Under the pieces are notes generated by a model. It made no database searches and had not been told where the DNA came from. It saw nothing but the letters and a program-made list of their open reading frames with translations. A program made the translations under genes and the position numbers. From positions 50,001 through 112,000 of the forward strand of contig CAJNDS010000458.1 in assembly GCA_905221605.1 (NCBI GenBank): 62,000 nucleotides of DNA, in the 5' to 3' direction. Source of the stretch: Symbiodinium natans (Eukaryota; Sar; Dinophyceae; Suessiales; Symbiodiniaceae). Positions 1-11,900 of this stretch are shown here, piece after piece (within the stretch, counting starts at the first letter, position 1; each line of letters begins with the position of its first letter).

Positions 1-2337
1 ACGAGGTCTGAAAGGTGTGCGATCAGGCTGCAGCCTTCTAGGGCCACGAACCCCTCAAAACCCTGTGCATGCGTCCTCCGCGGGAGCACGTTGCGTGTGG
101 TGTGCGCATGCCAGCATTGACTTGAAGGTGCAGAGCGCGCGCGTGGGTGCGTGCGTGTGTGAGTGCGTGAGTGAATGATGGATTGTTGTGGCCCTCCGTC
201 GCCAGATGGTCGCTCTGCCTCTACTTGAATCCCAAACGCCAACCGAAGGGAAGGACAGTCAGAAATGCTTTCACGCTCTCTCTGGTGCTGCACGTGGCCC
301 AGACTTGTCAAAAGAGCAAGCATCAGCCCCGTTCACGGAAGCACTCCAGCCTCAACCGGCCCAAACCCATGGCGCTCTGGACCCTGCACCTCCCTCAACC
401 TCAAGCTCGCGCCACAACTCTACACCGTAAACCCCCTGAACAACCTCTCTCTACCATACATACACTCCCAAGCCTTGCCTTTTAGGATCATCTCAGCCCC
501 CCGGCGCATGGGCTGCGGAGCGAGCAGCGAGCGCAAGTATGCCGGGGGCGCCGTCGGGGTTCGGAATTGGTGGGGGCGGGGGGGGGGGGCCTATGAATCC
601 AGGAAAGGCCTCTATACACTCCCTGCAACTACATGAGCCCTCAAATCCACAGAATCTGAGCCTAGAATCCTCCTTAGCACCCCAGCCTGGAGTGCGAGCT
701 GGGCCCTGCAGTTAGGGTTCCCCAAGGCCCCCTGTCCTCCAAACCCGAAGCCCTAAGCCGTGATCTTCCATGCAAGATCATCGGTAAGCCCTTCAACGCT
801 TGACCGCCGGGCTGCCAGACAAGGGAGTTCACCGCCCAAAAGTGGCGATTCCTGATCACCCCCTTCCGGTGATCCGCGCTCCACCAACTCCCTCATCTGC
901 TGCTTGGCGTTCTCAGGGCTTCTTCTGAGCTTGAGCTTGGAGAGGGTTTGTGATGGATCCAGAAGACGCGAGACTTAAGACTTTATGCTGGAGTTCTGTG
1001 TTGAGCTCGTGTCGGGGGGTTCGGGCTTGTCTTTGCTCTTGTATCCACTCCATGCTCTTGCTGGCAAGCTGCGCATGACCTCACACCGCTGAGTGCCCCC
1101 TCAGCCTTGAGAATTCTTGTTGTCATTCGTGATTGCACTCTAGCTTTTCTCTTCACCCTTTCTCTCCCCCGCCTCTGTCTCTCTGTGTCTGTATGTCTGC
1201 CTCCCGCCCCCTCCCGCTCCCGGATGCCCCCCCAAAGCCCCGCAGCCTTGAGAACCCCCCAAGGCGCCCGTGGCCATGAGTGCCACAGAAGTTGCCGTGC
1301 TGGAGGGCCTCGAGCCGCTTTTCCGAATGGAGACCGGGAAGGGCTGACGCATGTAGGCTCTTCTGTCAGCTTCCGGACAGAAGGGGTCGTGGAAGGAACA
1401 TGCGCGGCACGTTCGCATCCAGTGTACATGACACCTTGAAGCCGGAACATGCCCTTGTCAGCACTTGAGGGAAAGATCTGGACAAACTTGTCTTTCTTGG
1501 TTTCTGAGGCCTATGCCCCGAGTCACCAGCCCCACCTCCGCGGCCGGCGTGGCCTGCACCAGCGACAAGGAATTCTCCCACCTTGTGCACAAAGAGGGTG
1601 TTTTGTTGAGGGCGGTTTCTGGCTTCAGAGGAGTACAGAGATCCGAAACTTCTTGGAGGTCTTTGGGAGGTCCCGCGGCCCCGTGAACGTGCGCAGCCCG
1701 AGACCCGACCTTTCCCGGCGCAGGTCGTGCAGGGAGCTGTGACCACCACACGCCGCACGATGAAGATCGCAGGCGCCGTGCGCTTTAAGGGCAGGTTTAC
1801 TTGGTTTTTTAATGGAGTTCGGGGGGTTCGATGTTCCTGCTCTGGGCACAGCCTCGCCCCAGATCCTTCCCTTGAGAAGCCTAAAGATTTTCCCATCCCC
1901 GTAGCCACAAATATGCGGTCCCAACTTTCCGCCCTGCAGAGATGCGCTAGAACAGCCCCGGGCACCGTCAGGCCTCGCCCTCTTCGCGATGGTCTTTGTC
2001 TTCGCTTTCTTCGGTCGCCTGGGCTTGGAAGGACAAAGATCCCGGAGCTCGCTTGAGTCACTGAGGTGCTTGTGGAGTTGTTCATGGCGATTTCGGGGAT
2101 TTCGGGTTCACGACATCCACTGCCACCGCCGCTACCATAGCAGTACCACACACGCTGCTACCACCCGAAACCGAAGCCCTCTTCATGGTGCCCAGTCAGC
2201 CCTAGCTTTTTGAAGCCGAGGCTGGCCCACGAACCTCCTGGAGGATGCAGCCACGCACAGGAGGCGGGGCCATGAGTTCGGCCGTGAGAAGTTAAGGGTT
2301 TCGCTGCATGGAGTTTGTCGAGTGTGGGTCAACAGGG
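1..2337. other. left flank, no confident gene
   Basis: Mixed unique sequence without heptamer arrays. Reading frames up to about 260 codons exist on the - strand (1366-2151), but they show no recognisable domain. N-terminal exons of the downstream antiporter are expected in or near here; only one weak candidate (1276-1342) was found. Confidence 0.4.
1276..1342 (+). CDS. possible 5' coding exon starting with ATG
   Basis: An ATG at 1276 opens a GC3-rich frame, MSATEVAVLEGLEPLFRMET, that runs into a GC-type donor (AAGG then GCTGAC). It could be an N-terminal exon of the antiporter. The phase does not join directly to the first certain exon at 2938, so another exon would be needed. This is a guess from codon pattern only. 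Confidence 0.22.
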
Positions 2338-2359
2338 TGTGGAATAAAGGATCTGTAGC

Positions 2360-2466
2360 CCTAAACCCTAAACCCTAAACCCTAAACCCTAAACCCTAAA
2401 CCCTAAACCCTAAACCCTAAACCCTAAACCCTAAACCCTAAACCCTAAACCCTAAACCCTAAACCC
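2360..2466 (-). repeat. telomere-type array (CCCTAAA)n
   Basis: About 15 near-perfect CCCTAAA units, the first array in the window. It lies upstream of the first recognised antiporter exon. Confidence 0.95.
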
Positions 2467-2937
2467 ATGTTAGGGTTCAAAGTTCAAGGGAGGGTCGAGG
2501 GAGCGACCCGAACTTGCCCCTAACATGAGGACACAGGCTGGCAGAAGCCCGCACGTGGACCAAAACTCCCAAAGGACCTGATTAGATGCCAGACGCCTCA
2601 AGTGGGTTTGGGACGTTGTTGAGCTCGTCCACAACAAAAACATTGAAACCACTGGTCGAAGACCGGAAAAAACTAACACCACGAAGCCTTCCAAGACCAG
2701 ACATCTGGCCGCCCGCCCCCCCCCCCGCCCTCCCCCCAAAAAAAAAGAAAAACAGCTGCAAGCCGTTGCGCTTCAGGGAGATTCTGAGGGTTTATAGAAG
2801 TTTAGAGGGTTCTAAGTCTTTAGGGACTCGGAAGCAACGACAGAGAGGAGCTTGTGTTTTGGGTTTTTAGGCTTTGCAGTCTCTTGTGTTTCTTTGGGTG
2901 TTCTGAAGCTGCTTTGGACTTCTCAACTCCTCGCCAG

Positions 2938-2986
2938 GGTCCTGGCGGCACTGTTCATCACTGGCATCACGCTCGTCGCGCTGGAG
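2938..2986 (+). CDS. nhaD: NhaD exon 1 of those found
   Basis: Encodes [16 protein letters not shown], the first membrane helix. Acceptor GCCAG then GG; donor GAG then GC. One base completes a codon from an earlier, unidentified exon; exits in phase 0. Confidence 0.75.
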
Positions 2987-5900
2987 GCTCTTAGGGGCCT
3001 GTTGAATGAGGAAGGGATGTTTGGGCAATCCTTCGTCCACATATTCCATAGGCGTTTTGAAGTCATAATTGTATGCAGCAGTATGTCGAGATTTGAAAAG
3101 GGGGGGGGGGTGGTGATGTTGGTAAGCGTTCAGGCTCAAGGACAAGAGAGGTGCTCGGGGCCTAGAAGGCCCCTTTCAAGCCTCCTTAGACACGTAACTT
3201 GAACCTTGGAGAGGCATGCCCAACCTGGGCAGGGGCGTGTTTCGGGGGGTCTACTTGGAGGTTCAGGGTACTTGCTTTCCAATGATAGCTGTACTTTATA
3301 AGTGTACCAAGTAGAGTTTACAGGTCTGATGCCCTTGAAAGTAGGAGACCAAGCAAGCGGCGAGGACGTGCTCCGGCTGGACAAGTCGGCGATCATGCTC
3401 GTCCTTGCGTCCGTGAGCCTGGGCGTCAGAATGTGGGGCAATAAAGCAAAGGACCCTGATGCCTCAAATTGGCTTCACACGCAACGGGATATTGTGCAGC
3501 GAAATCCCAAGAGACATCCAAACCTTACTATCCCCAACCCGTTCTCTACATTATGGGTTGGTCAGACAGGGCCCATAAAGGCCTATAGTCCATACACCTC
3601 TATGTTTGAGGGCTGTAGGGCTCGCCAGACGAGAGGCTTCAAAAAGCGGGCGGCGCTGAAGGCTTAGAGGGTGTTCAGGGAAGCGTTTAGTCCACCAGAA
3701 CCCCAAGTCTTAAGCCTTATAAAGCCTACCTACATCCCTGAACCCCATAGCTCTCGCATGAATTGCAAGGATGTGGACCTACCACGCTGCGGGCATTCAC
3801 GCCAGGTCTGCGGAAGGCGACATGGACACTTGGGGCTGGGGAGGGTTTACATACATAGGGTGCAGGATTCACAGGCTTCAGAGTTTGCAGGGTTTGCATG
3901 AAGGGGGGTTAGGGACTATTCGGTGGGTTCTGTGGGTTGTCACCTCTAACCCCTGTACAATCCCTTCAAACCCTCTAAGCCCTTTCAGCCCTGACCACCC
4001 TTTGGCCGAACGAGGGTACTCTGGGCTTTTTGGTTGGGCTTTAGGGTGTCTGTTAAACCCTGGTTTAGGGACTTGGGGGCCTAGCACAAAGCCCTGAAAG
4101 GCAAAGCTCAAAATCCCAAGTGCCCTAAACTCTAATTCCCCAAACCCCTAAGACCGTAAAACCCTAAAACCCGAAAGTCCTACGAACCCTAAAGACCTAT
4201 AGTTACCCCATAAACCCTAAACCCTAAACTAATTCGCGGCCTTGACGGCTGTGTAAGGGTTTGTTTGACCCAAGGCACATACCCCCCTTGAACCCTAAAC
4301 CCTAAACCCTAAACCCTATAAAAGAGAATGGGTTGCTGGACCCAAGGCCACGAGCTTCTGGAGGAGGAGCTGATGAAAGGGCTCTTCGAGGCGCCCCTCC
4401 CCCACCAAACATTCTTTCTTGGGTTTAGGGTTTAGGGTTTAGGGTTTAGGGTTTAGAGTTTAGGGTTGAGGGTTTTAGGGTTTTAGGGTTTAGGGTTTAG
4501 GGTTTAGGGTCGAGGGTTGAGGGTTGAGGGTTCAGGGTTCAGGCTTTAGGCCCAACACTTCAGGGTTTAGGGTTCCAGGGTGGGCCAAGAGGTTTTGTCT
4601 TATCCCTCAATACAGAAGGGACACATTGGGCCTAGCAGTGCCCGGTATAATGACTGTCAGATCTTCAGAGTGCTTCTCTGCACGCCCACCCGTATACCTA
4701 CTTGTTTTGGAGCCTTTCCGGAGCCCGTCCGCCTGGCCACCGATGACAAAACAACAGCGGCTTATAAGAGGGCTTTTGATAGGGTTATCTAACGGTCATC
4801 CGGCTCGCTGGGATGCAGGGTTGAGTTTTGTTTGGTGCTTGTTGGGAGGGCTTTTGGTGTAAGATATTTATGTGTGTGTGTGTGTGTGTGTGTGTGTTGG
4901 CGGGGCTTCAAAAAAGTAGTCAACCTAGGCTCGGCCAAAATCAAACCCAAGCCCCAAGCCCTGAACAGGTCGGAAGCGTCATCTTATTTCTGCTGCCAGC
5001 CATGTGTGTGGTTGAGTCCATCGACCACATGTGCCCTGGCAAGAAGGTTCATGGAGCTGACCTCGAACCTTCTTCCGAGGTCTCCCAGAATCCTTACAGA
5101 CACCTAGAAGCCCCATAGGCCACGTATTTACCCATATTTACCCTAGAAGAGCAAGCCCTTTAAGCTCAAAATAACGAGCCCTATGCAAGCCCTTCAAGCC
5201 CAAAGAATCCTTAGTTGTGCTCAAAAGCGCCTCAGCAAGGAACGGCTTCGCCGTGGTCACGGCTTTCATCGTGCGCCGCACGCAAAACAAGGCCGGCCGA
5301 TCACCTAAATGCGGTGTTATAAGGGAGGGCCTATCGGATTATCGGATCTGGAAAGGTCTAGGGTGTATATTTATAGGTGTTGAGAGTTTAGGGGGCTCAG
5401 GGCTGGGGGTTCAGCGGACCCAATCCCCCAAAACGCACGAAGGAACGCTCAGCCCTGCATACCGCGCCCATTTGGAAGGCTGGGAGGCTGATGCCCATCG
5501 TCTGCATCATCGCCTTCTTCCTCAGCTCGGCGGCTCTCCTTTTAGGGAGCAGGGGGGGTGGTTTCGGATTTGGGTTTTGGGTTTTTGGGTTTAGGGTTTA
5601 GGGCTAAGGTTTAGGGCTTCAAAAAGTTAGGGGCTGCGGGTTGAAGTGCGTGGAGTTCGGGGTGAGGTTTGGCGGTTGAGTGTCTTCGCTGTTGGGATTT
5701 TGGACTCCCAGGGCTTTTGGATGTTGGCCTGGGATGAAGGCATCACAGCGATTGGTCTGGAGGAGGCCTAAGAACACAAAACTTGCAAAGCCTATACCTC
5801 TGAACCCTAAACCTTAAGCCTTACACAAACCCCAAACCTCATGAACCTTACAAGCCCTTAGCCGTATAAACCATGGTAAACCCAATACGAACCCCTAAAC

Positions 5901-8900
5901 CCCAAAAACCTTCAAAAGCCTAAGGCCTACAGACCCTTAACTCTGAATTAGGGGCTTTGCCGGGCCCGGAGCATTTGGCGCTTGGGGGAGGATAGTGTTA
6001 GGGGTTCAGTGTCTTAGGGTTTAGGGTTCAGGGTTTAGGGTTCAGGGTTTAAGGTTTTTGGGGTATTTAGGGGTTTGGGGGTTTAGGCTGTTTCCGGGAA
6101 GCCCTGCACAAAAAGGTGATCGACAACCTCACCGCCACGATCGTATGCATCAAAATTCTGCAGCGGGTGGTGCCCCACAACCAGGAGTTTGGGCCCAGCA
6201 ACGGTTTGAACCCTAAACTCCCTTAAACCCTAAACCCTACATTCTAAATCCTAGACCCTAAACTCTAAACCCTATAACACGTAATCACTAAACCCTGGAC
6301 CCTAGACCCTAAATCCTAAACCCTAAGCCCTAAACCCTAAACCCTGAAGGGTTTCTAGGGTTCGAAGATTCAGGGCTGAGTTACTCAGTGTTCAGGGCTT
6401 CCACTTCCAGGCTTGGGGGAGCTTTCTGGGTCCACAGGAACTATGCTGTCTGGGCAGTGTGTTTCACTGCCGCACCTTTTGGGAGTAAACTCCCCAAACC
6501 AGTTTAGGGTAATTGGAGGGGTTTAGGGTTTAGCGTTTAGGGCCTCCCTTCGGCTGAAGCCGTAGTGTGTAGCGGTAGTGGGCCCCAAGATAAGACAACC
6601 GCTGGGCCGCGAATGCCTTCTCAGCTCCAGCGTGAGGACTGGCGCCATAGCTGCGGAGGACGGTCGGGGTGAGGATCTGGGGGCTTCGCGGGTTTGCGGG
6701 GCTCTGGAGGTCTTTGGGTTGGTTGGAGGTTGAATGCTTTAGGGCTCGGTGAGCCCGAAAACACCAACCCCCGAAGCCCCAAGCTCTAGACTCCTATACA
6801 AGCCTCTATAAACCCTATCAAACCTATAAACCCCATAAAGCCCTATAACCCTATAAACCCTATAAACCCTATGAACCTTTAATACCCTATAAAACCTACA
6901 AACCCCTATAAACCCTATGAACCCTGTGAACCCTATAAACGCCCAGCTCTCTCTCAGTGTTCTGCTGTGGCGCGCCCTCCCTGAGGCGTCGTCGTGGTGG
7001 CGGCAAATGCCGGAGGCGCCTGGAGCCCGCGACCAGGCCGCAGCAGCATCCCTTAGATTCCACGAAGCCGACCTCAGGGTCTGAAGCTAAATCGCTCAGG
7101 GTTTAGGGTTTAGGGTTTAGGGTTTAGGGTTTTAGGGGTTTAGGGGTTTAGGGGTTTAGGGTTTAGGGTTTAGAGTTGCAGATTCAGTAGTTTCAGGCTT
7201 AAGAGGTTGACACAGGGGTTGAGGCTTGTGTTCTACAACAGGACTGCTTAGGATTTCGGGTGACCCTAAACCCTAAACCCTAAACCGTAAACCCTAAACC
7301 CTGAGCCCTACACCTTAAACCCTAGACCCGAAACCCCTAAACCCTAAACCCTAAACCCTAAACCCCAATCCTTTGGGACTTAGGATCGGCGACGTGACCA
7401 CCACCATGCTCTGGATTCAGCACAAAGTCTCCACCGCAGGACGTGTTCCTTAAGGTTCTAAAGGAGGGACCCTTATACCCCCTATATAAGGGATAGGTTC
7501 CAAAGGAGGGTCCCGTATACACCCATATAAGGGATATGAAGGTTCTGAAGGAGGGACCCTTATACCCCCCATACAAGGGATCTAGGGGTGATATAGGGGA
7601 ATAAAGGTAAGGGTCCCTTGTAGGGGTCCCTCCTTACTACCCCTTAAGTTCAGGTGCGCGCTTTCGGTTCGGACAGCTGGGGAGGCCAGGATTCGCAGGG
7701 TTTCAAGTTCTGCAACCTGAATTCAAATCACGCTGTAAGCTTCTCTTCTCGGAGAAAAGCGCTGACCCAAAACGATAAATCCGATACCCCCAAACCCTCA
7801 ACTCAAACTGCTGTGCTTCTGAAATGCTGGCTGGTTCTTACCAGACCCTAAACCCTGAACCCTAAACCCTAAACCCTAAACCCTAAACCCCAAACCCTAA
7901 ACCCTAAACCTAAGCCAGGAATCATCACATGGACCTTCGTTCCTTCCATGGTGGCTGGCTTCATTCCCCTCTTCGGCATCTGGTGGCAGGCATGAAGCTC
8001 TCTGCTCAACAGCCCTGGACTTTGCTCCTTAGGGCTAGGGTTTAGGGTTTAGGGTTTAGGGTTTAGGGTTTAGGGTTTAGGGTTTAGGGTTTAGGGTTTG
8101 GGGTTTGGGGTTTGGGGTTTTGGGGTTTTGGGGTTTTGGGGTTTTGGGGTTTTGGGTTTAGGGTTTAGGGTTTAGGGTTTAGGATTTTAGGGTTTGGGGT
8201 TTCTCAGCGCCTTGTGCAGGCCCGGCGGTGTGGGCCGAAGTTGCAGGCCCGGTGTAGCGTGGGGAGAATTTCAGGGCTTCAGGGGCTCAAGGTTTAGGGT
8301 GCCAGGGTTCCAGGGTTCCAGGGTTCCAGGGCTTTGTAGGCTTCAAAGCAGTGTAGAAGTAGTGTGAAGACACACTCCTTGGCCGACGTCAAAGCGAGAG
8401 AAAATCGAGCCGTAGCCAACCCGAGGCAAGCGCAGCCGAATCAATCACAGATGCAAGTTTTCAGTTGTGCGGGGCGAAGAAAGCCAACGAAGTTCACGGT
8501 TTTTAGGTCTTCTGTGGGCAGACCTTCTGGGCCCGAAGGGGTTATTCGGTTGTGCTTACGCCTTACGCCCTCAACCCCAGAAGCCTTGATCACTGGGCTG
8601 TGAAGGGCCCTTAGTTTCTTTAGTAGTGTCATCCCAGTGCCATGAAAGCCGGAAACCCGACGAATTGTTCCTTTCTTCCCGAAATTCACACAAAGAACTA
8701 AGCCCCAAAACCTTCCAAAACTCTAAATCCCCTGAAAGCCCTAGAAGCCCTAACGCCCCGAACCTTAAAGACAACCCTCCAAAACCCTAAAATCCCTATG
8801 AAAGCCCTAAACCCTAAACCCTAAACCCCAAACCCTAACAGCCCTGGACTCTGCCGCCCCCCTCGGCCTTGAGTAAGGAAGGCGTGGCGCCGCCATGCGA

Positions 8901-11900
8901 AGTGGTTGCCCCTTTGCTTCACCAAAGGGTTTACGGGGCTAAGGGTTGTTGAGGGTTTAGGGTGGTTTCGGATGTAGAGTCTAGGGGTTAGGGTTTAGGA
9001 TTTAGGGCTAGGGCTTGTAGAGGAGTAGGATCGTCCAGGGGTTTAGGGACGATTTGTAGGGTTTGAAGTTGAGAGTTTGAGGGTCGTTTTTGGTTCTAGC
9101 GTTTGAATGGTCTGCTGGGCTTGGGGCGTAGGACTGACAACCTAATGGCTCAACAAACGGCAACCTCAACCCTAGAGTCCTAGAACCTTAAACCTAGAAT
9201 CCTAGACAACCTGGGGCCCTAAATAAACCCTAAACCCAACACCCCAAACCCGAAACCCTAAACCTCAAAAACCCTCCTGCACCCCTCAACAGCCCCTGAA
9301 GCTCAAACGGGGGGGGGGGGGGCGTCTTGGCGGGCGAGAAGGCGCCGAGCCGGAACAGCATCATTGTCCTGCTCGTTGGTTTCGGCAGCCTGGCACACCT
9401 AGTTGCCTAGGGCCCATAGAGCGCTAAGCCTCTACGTACCCTTTTCAGGGCCCATACTAAGTAACTACCCTTAGAGAGGTCCCTTAGTATGGCCCCTTAG
9501 ACGTGGACCCTTTTGTATACCCCTTCTCTCTCTCTCTCTCTCAAACCCAAAAACCTGCACTTCAGGCCTTTCAAAGGATCAGGGACCAGAATAAGGGACC
9601 CTGGAACCACCCTTATGAAGCCCCAAGCCCGAAACCCAAGTTGGCAGTGCGTATGGCTTTGTATGGCTCAAGGGCTTTAAGGGTTATGGGGCCTGTAGAG
9701 GCTCATCAGACGGAAAGCTTTGCGAGCTTTGTAGAGTTTGTGGGGCTGATAAACCGAAAGCCCCAAAGCCACAAACTCTTGCACCTGAACACCTAAACCC
9801 TAAACCCTAAACCCTAAACCCTAAACCCTAAACCCTAAACCCTAAACCCTAAACCCTAAACCCTAAACCCTAAACCCTAAACCCTAAACCCTAAGAGCAG
9901 TGTTCTTATCGCCGGAACAGGTAGGCTTCGATGCCCTGTTGATCTCCTAAAGCCCTGAGAGCGCTCAAAGCATTCAAGTCCTCAACCCTAAACCCAACCC
10001 TACAGCTCGGCAAACCATACAACCCCCAAAGCCCCAAGCTCTGCTAAAGCCAACCCTCAACCCTGGGATGTTCCCCCTTGTGGTATAGGGGGGAACATCC
10101 CAACCCCAAACCCTTAAGCTCTGCTATAAAGCCAGCCCGAAACCCTAAATCCTCAACCCTAAGCCCTGAACCCCAAAGCCCCTAAGCCCGAAGGCCCCTT
10201 AAAATGCCCTGAAAGCCAGGCTGCATCCTCATGGTGCCCGTAGTGAAGATGGCCCGGGGCCCACGACCCTGCTCTTGATGTCGGCCCTAAACCCTAAACC
10301 CTAAACCCTAAACCCTAAACCCTAAACCCTAAACCCTAAACCCTAAACCCTAAGCCAAAAACCCTAAACCCTAAACCCTAAACCCTAAACCTTAAACTTT
10401 GGATTGGGGGGGGGGGGGGCGGCTTAAGGCTCCGAGAAGCCCTCTCTCGCTCTCTCCTTCAAAGTATCTCTGGATGATGAGTTGTTTAGGGTTTAGTGTT
10501 TAGGGTTTATTGTTTAGGGTTTAGGGTTTAAGGGTTTAGGGTTTAGGGTTTAGGGTTTAGGGTTTAGGGTTTAGGGTTTAGGGTTTAGGGTTTAGGGTTT
10601 AGGGTTTAGGGTTTAGGGGGGGGTTTAGGGTTTAGGGTTTAGGGTTTAGGGCTCAGGGCTTAGGGCTTAGGGTTTAGGGTTTAGGGTTTAGGGTTTCGGG
10701 ATTTGAGAGTTCTGGGAAACTGAGAGGGGTCTAGAGTTTGCGGCCGGCTGTGGCCCTGTTGCATTGGGCTTCTTCTGATTTGGGCGTTGGGGCATCTAGC
10801 TTGTGGTCCCTTTATCATGGTTATACAGGTATGTATGTATGTATGTATGTATGTATGTATGTATGTATGTATGTATGTATGTATGTATGTATGTATGTAT
10901 GTATGTATGTATGTATGTATGTATGTATGTACGTCTGTATGTATGTAAATGTGTATGTATGTATGTATGTATGTATGTATGTATGTATGTATGTATGTAT
11001 GTATGTATGTATGTATGTATGTATGTATGTATGTATGTATGTATGTATGTATGTATATGTGTATGTATGTGCTTTTGTATGTATGTATATATGTATATGT
11101 GTATATGTGTATATATGTATATGTGTATATATGTATATATGTATATATGTATATATGTATATATGTATATATGTATATATGTATATATGTATATATGTAT
11201 ATAGGTATTTGTGTGTCTGTGTGTTTGTGTATATATGTATATGTGTACATGTGTATATATGTATACACGTACATATGTATATATGTATATATGTATATAT
11301 GTATATATGTATATATGTATATATGTATATATGTATATATGTATATATGTATATATGTGTATATGTATATATGTATATATGTCTATATGTCTATATGTCT
11401 ATATGTATATGCATATATTATGGGAGGGACATAATTATCCATAGCAGGGGTAGAGATGGACCACAACCTAGAGACCTGAGCCTATATCTGTAGGGAGTTC
11501 CCCTACGCCCCCGAAAGCCTTCGCCTTGACGGGAGCACTTTCTCGCAGGCCGGTGAGGCCGAACTCTGCGTCCCAGACCCTGAACCCTGAACCCTGAACC
11601 TTAAACCCTAAACCCCCAAACCCTTCCATCCCAAAACAGCCTCCAAATCCCTGAAGCCTCTAAAGCCCTAAAAACCCTAACGCCCATCCTCCGTGCACTC
11701 TCAGCTCAATGCCACGCACCTCGTGGAGGGTCACCCTAAACCCTAAACCCTAAACCCTAAACCCGAAACCCTAAACCCGAAACCCTAAACCCTGAACCCT
11801 AAACCCTAAACCCTGAACCCTAAACCCTAAACCTTAAACCCTATAAACCTAAACCCTGGAGGTGACCGGGCTGCCTCCCTACCTGGGCATGATGATGGCG

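Noticed and set aside
1366-2151. 261-codon open frame on the - strand
   Set aside because: No recognisable domain or motif; several other frames are also open in this GC-rich stretch, and all supported genes run on the + strand.
6089-6115. Upstream extension of NhaD exon 7 (FREALHKK)
   Set aside because: Open, but the preceding exon joins exactly at [10 protein letters not shown], and the extension would insert residues absent from the family.
10681-11493. Long Met/Tyr/Val/Cys and Thr/His/Ile frames on both strands
   Set aside because: They are translations of the GTAT/GTATAT microsatellite.
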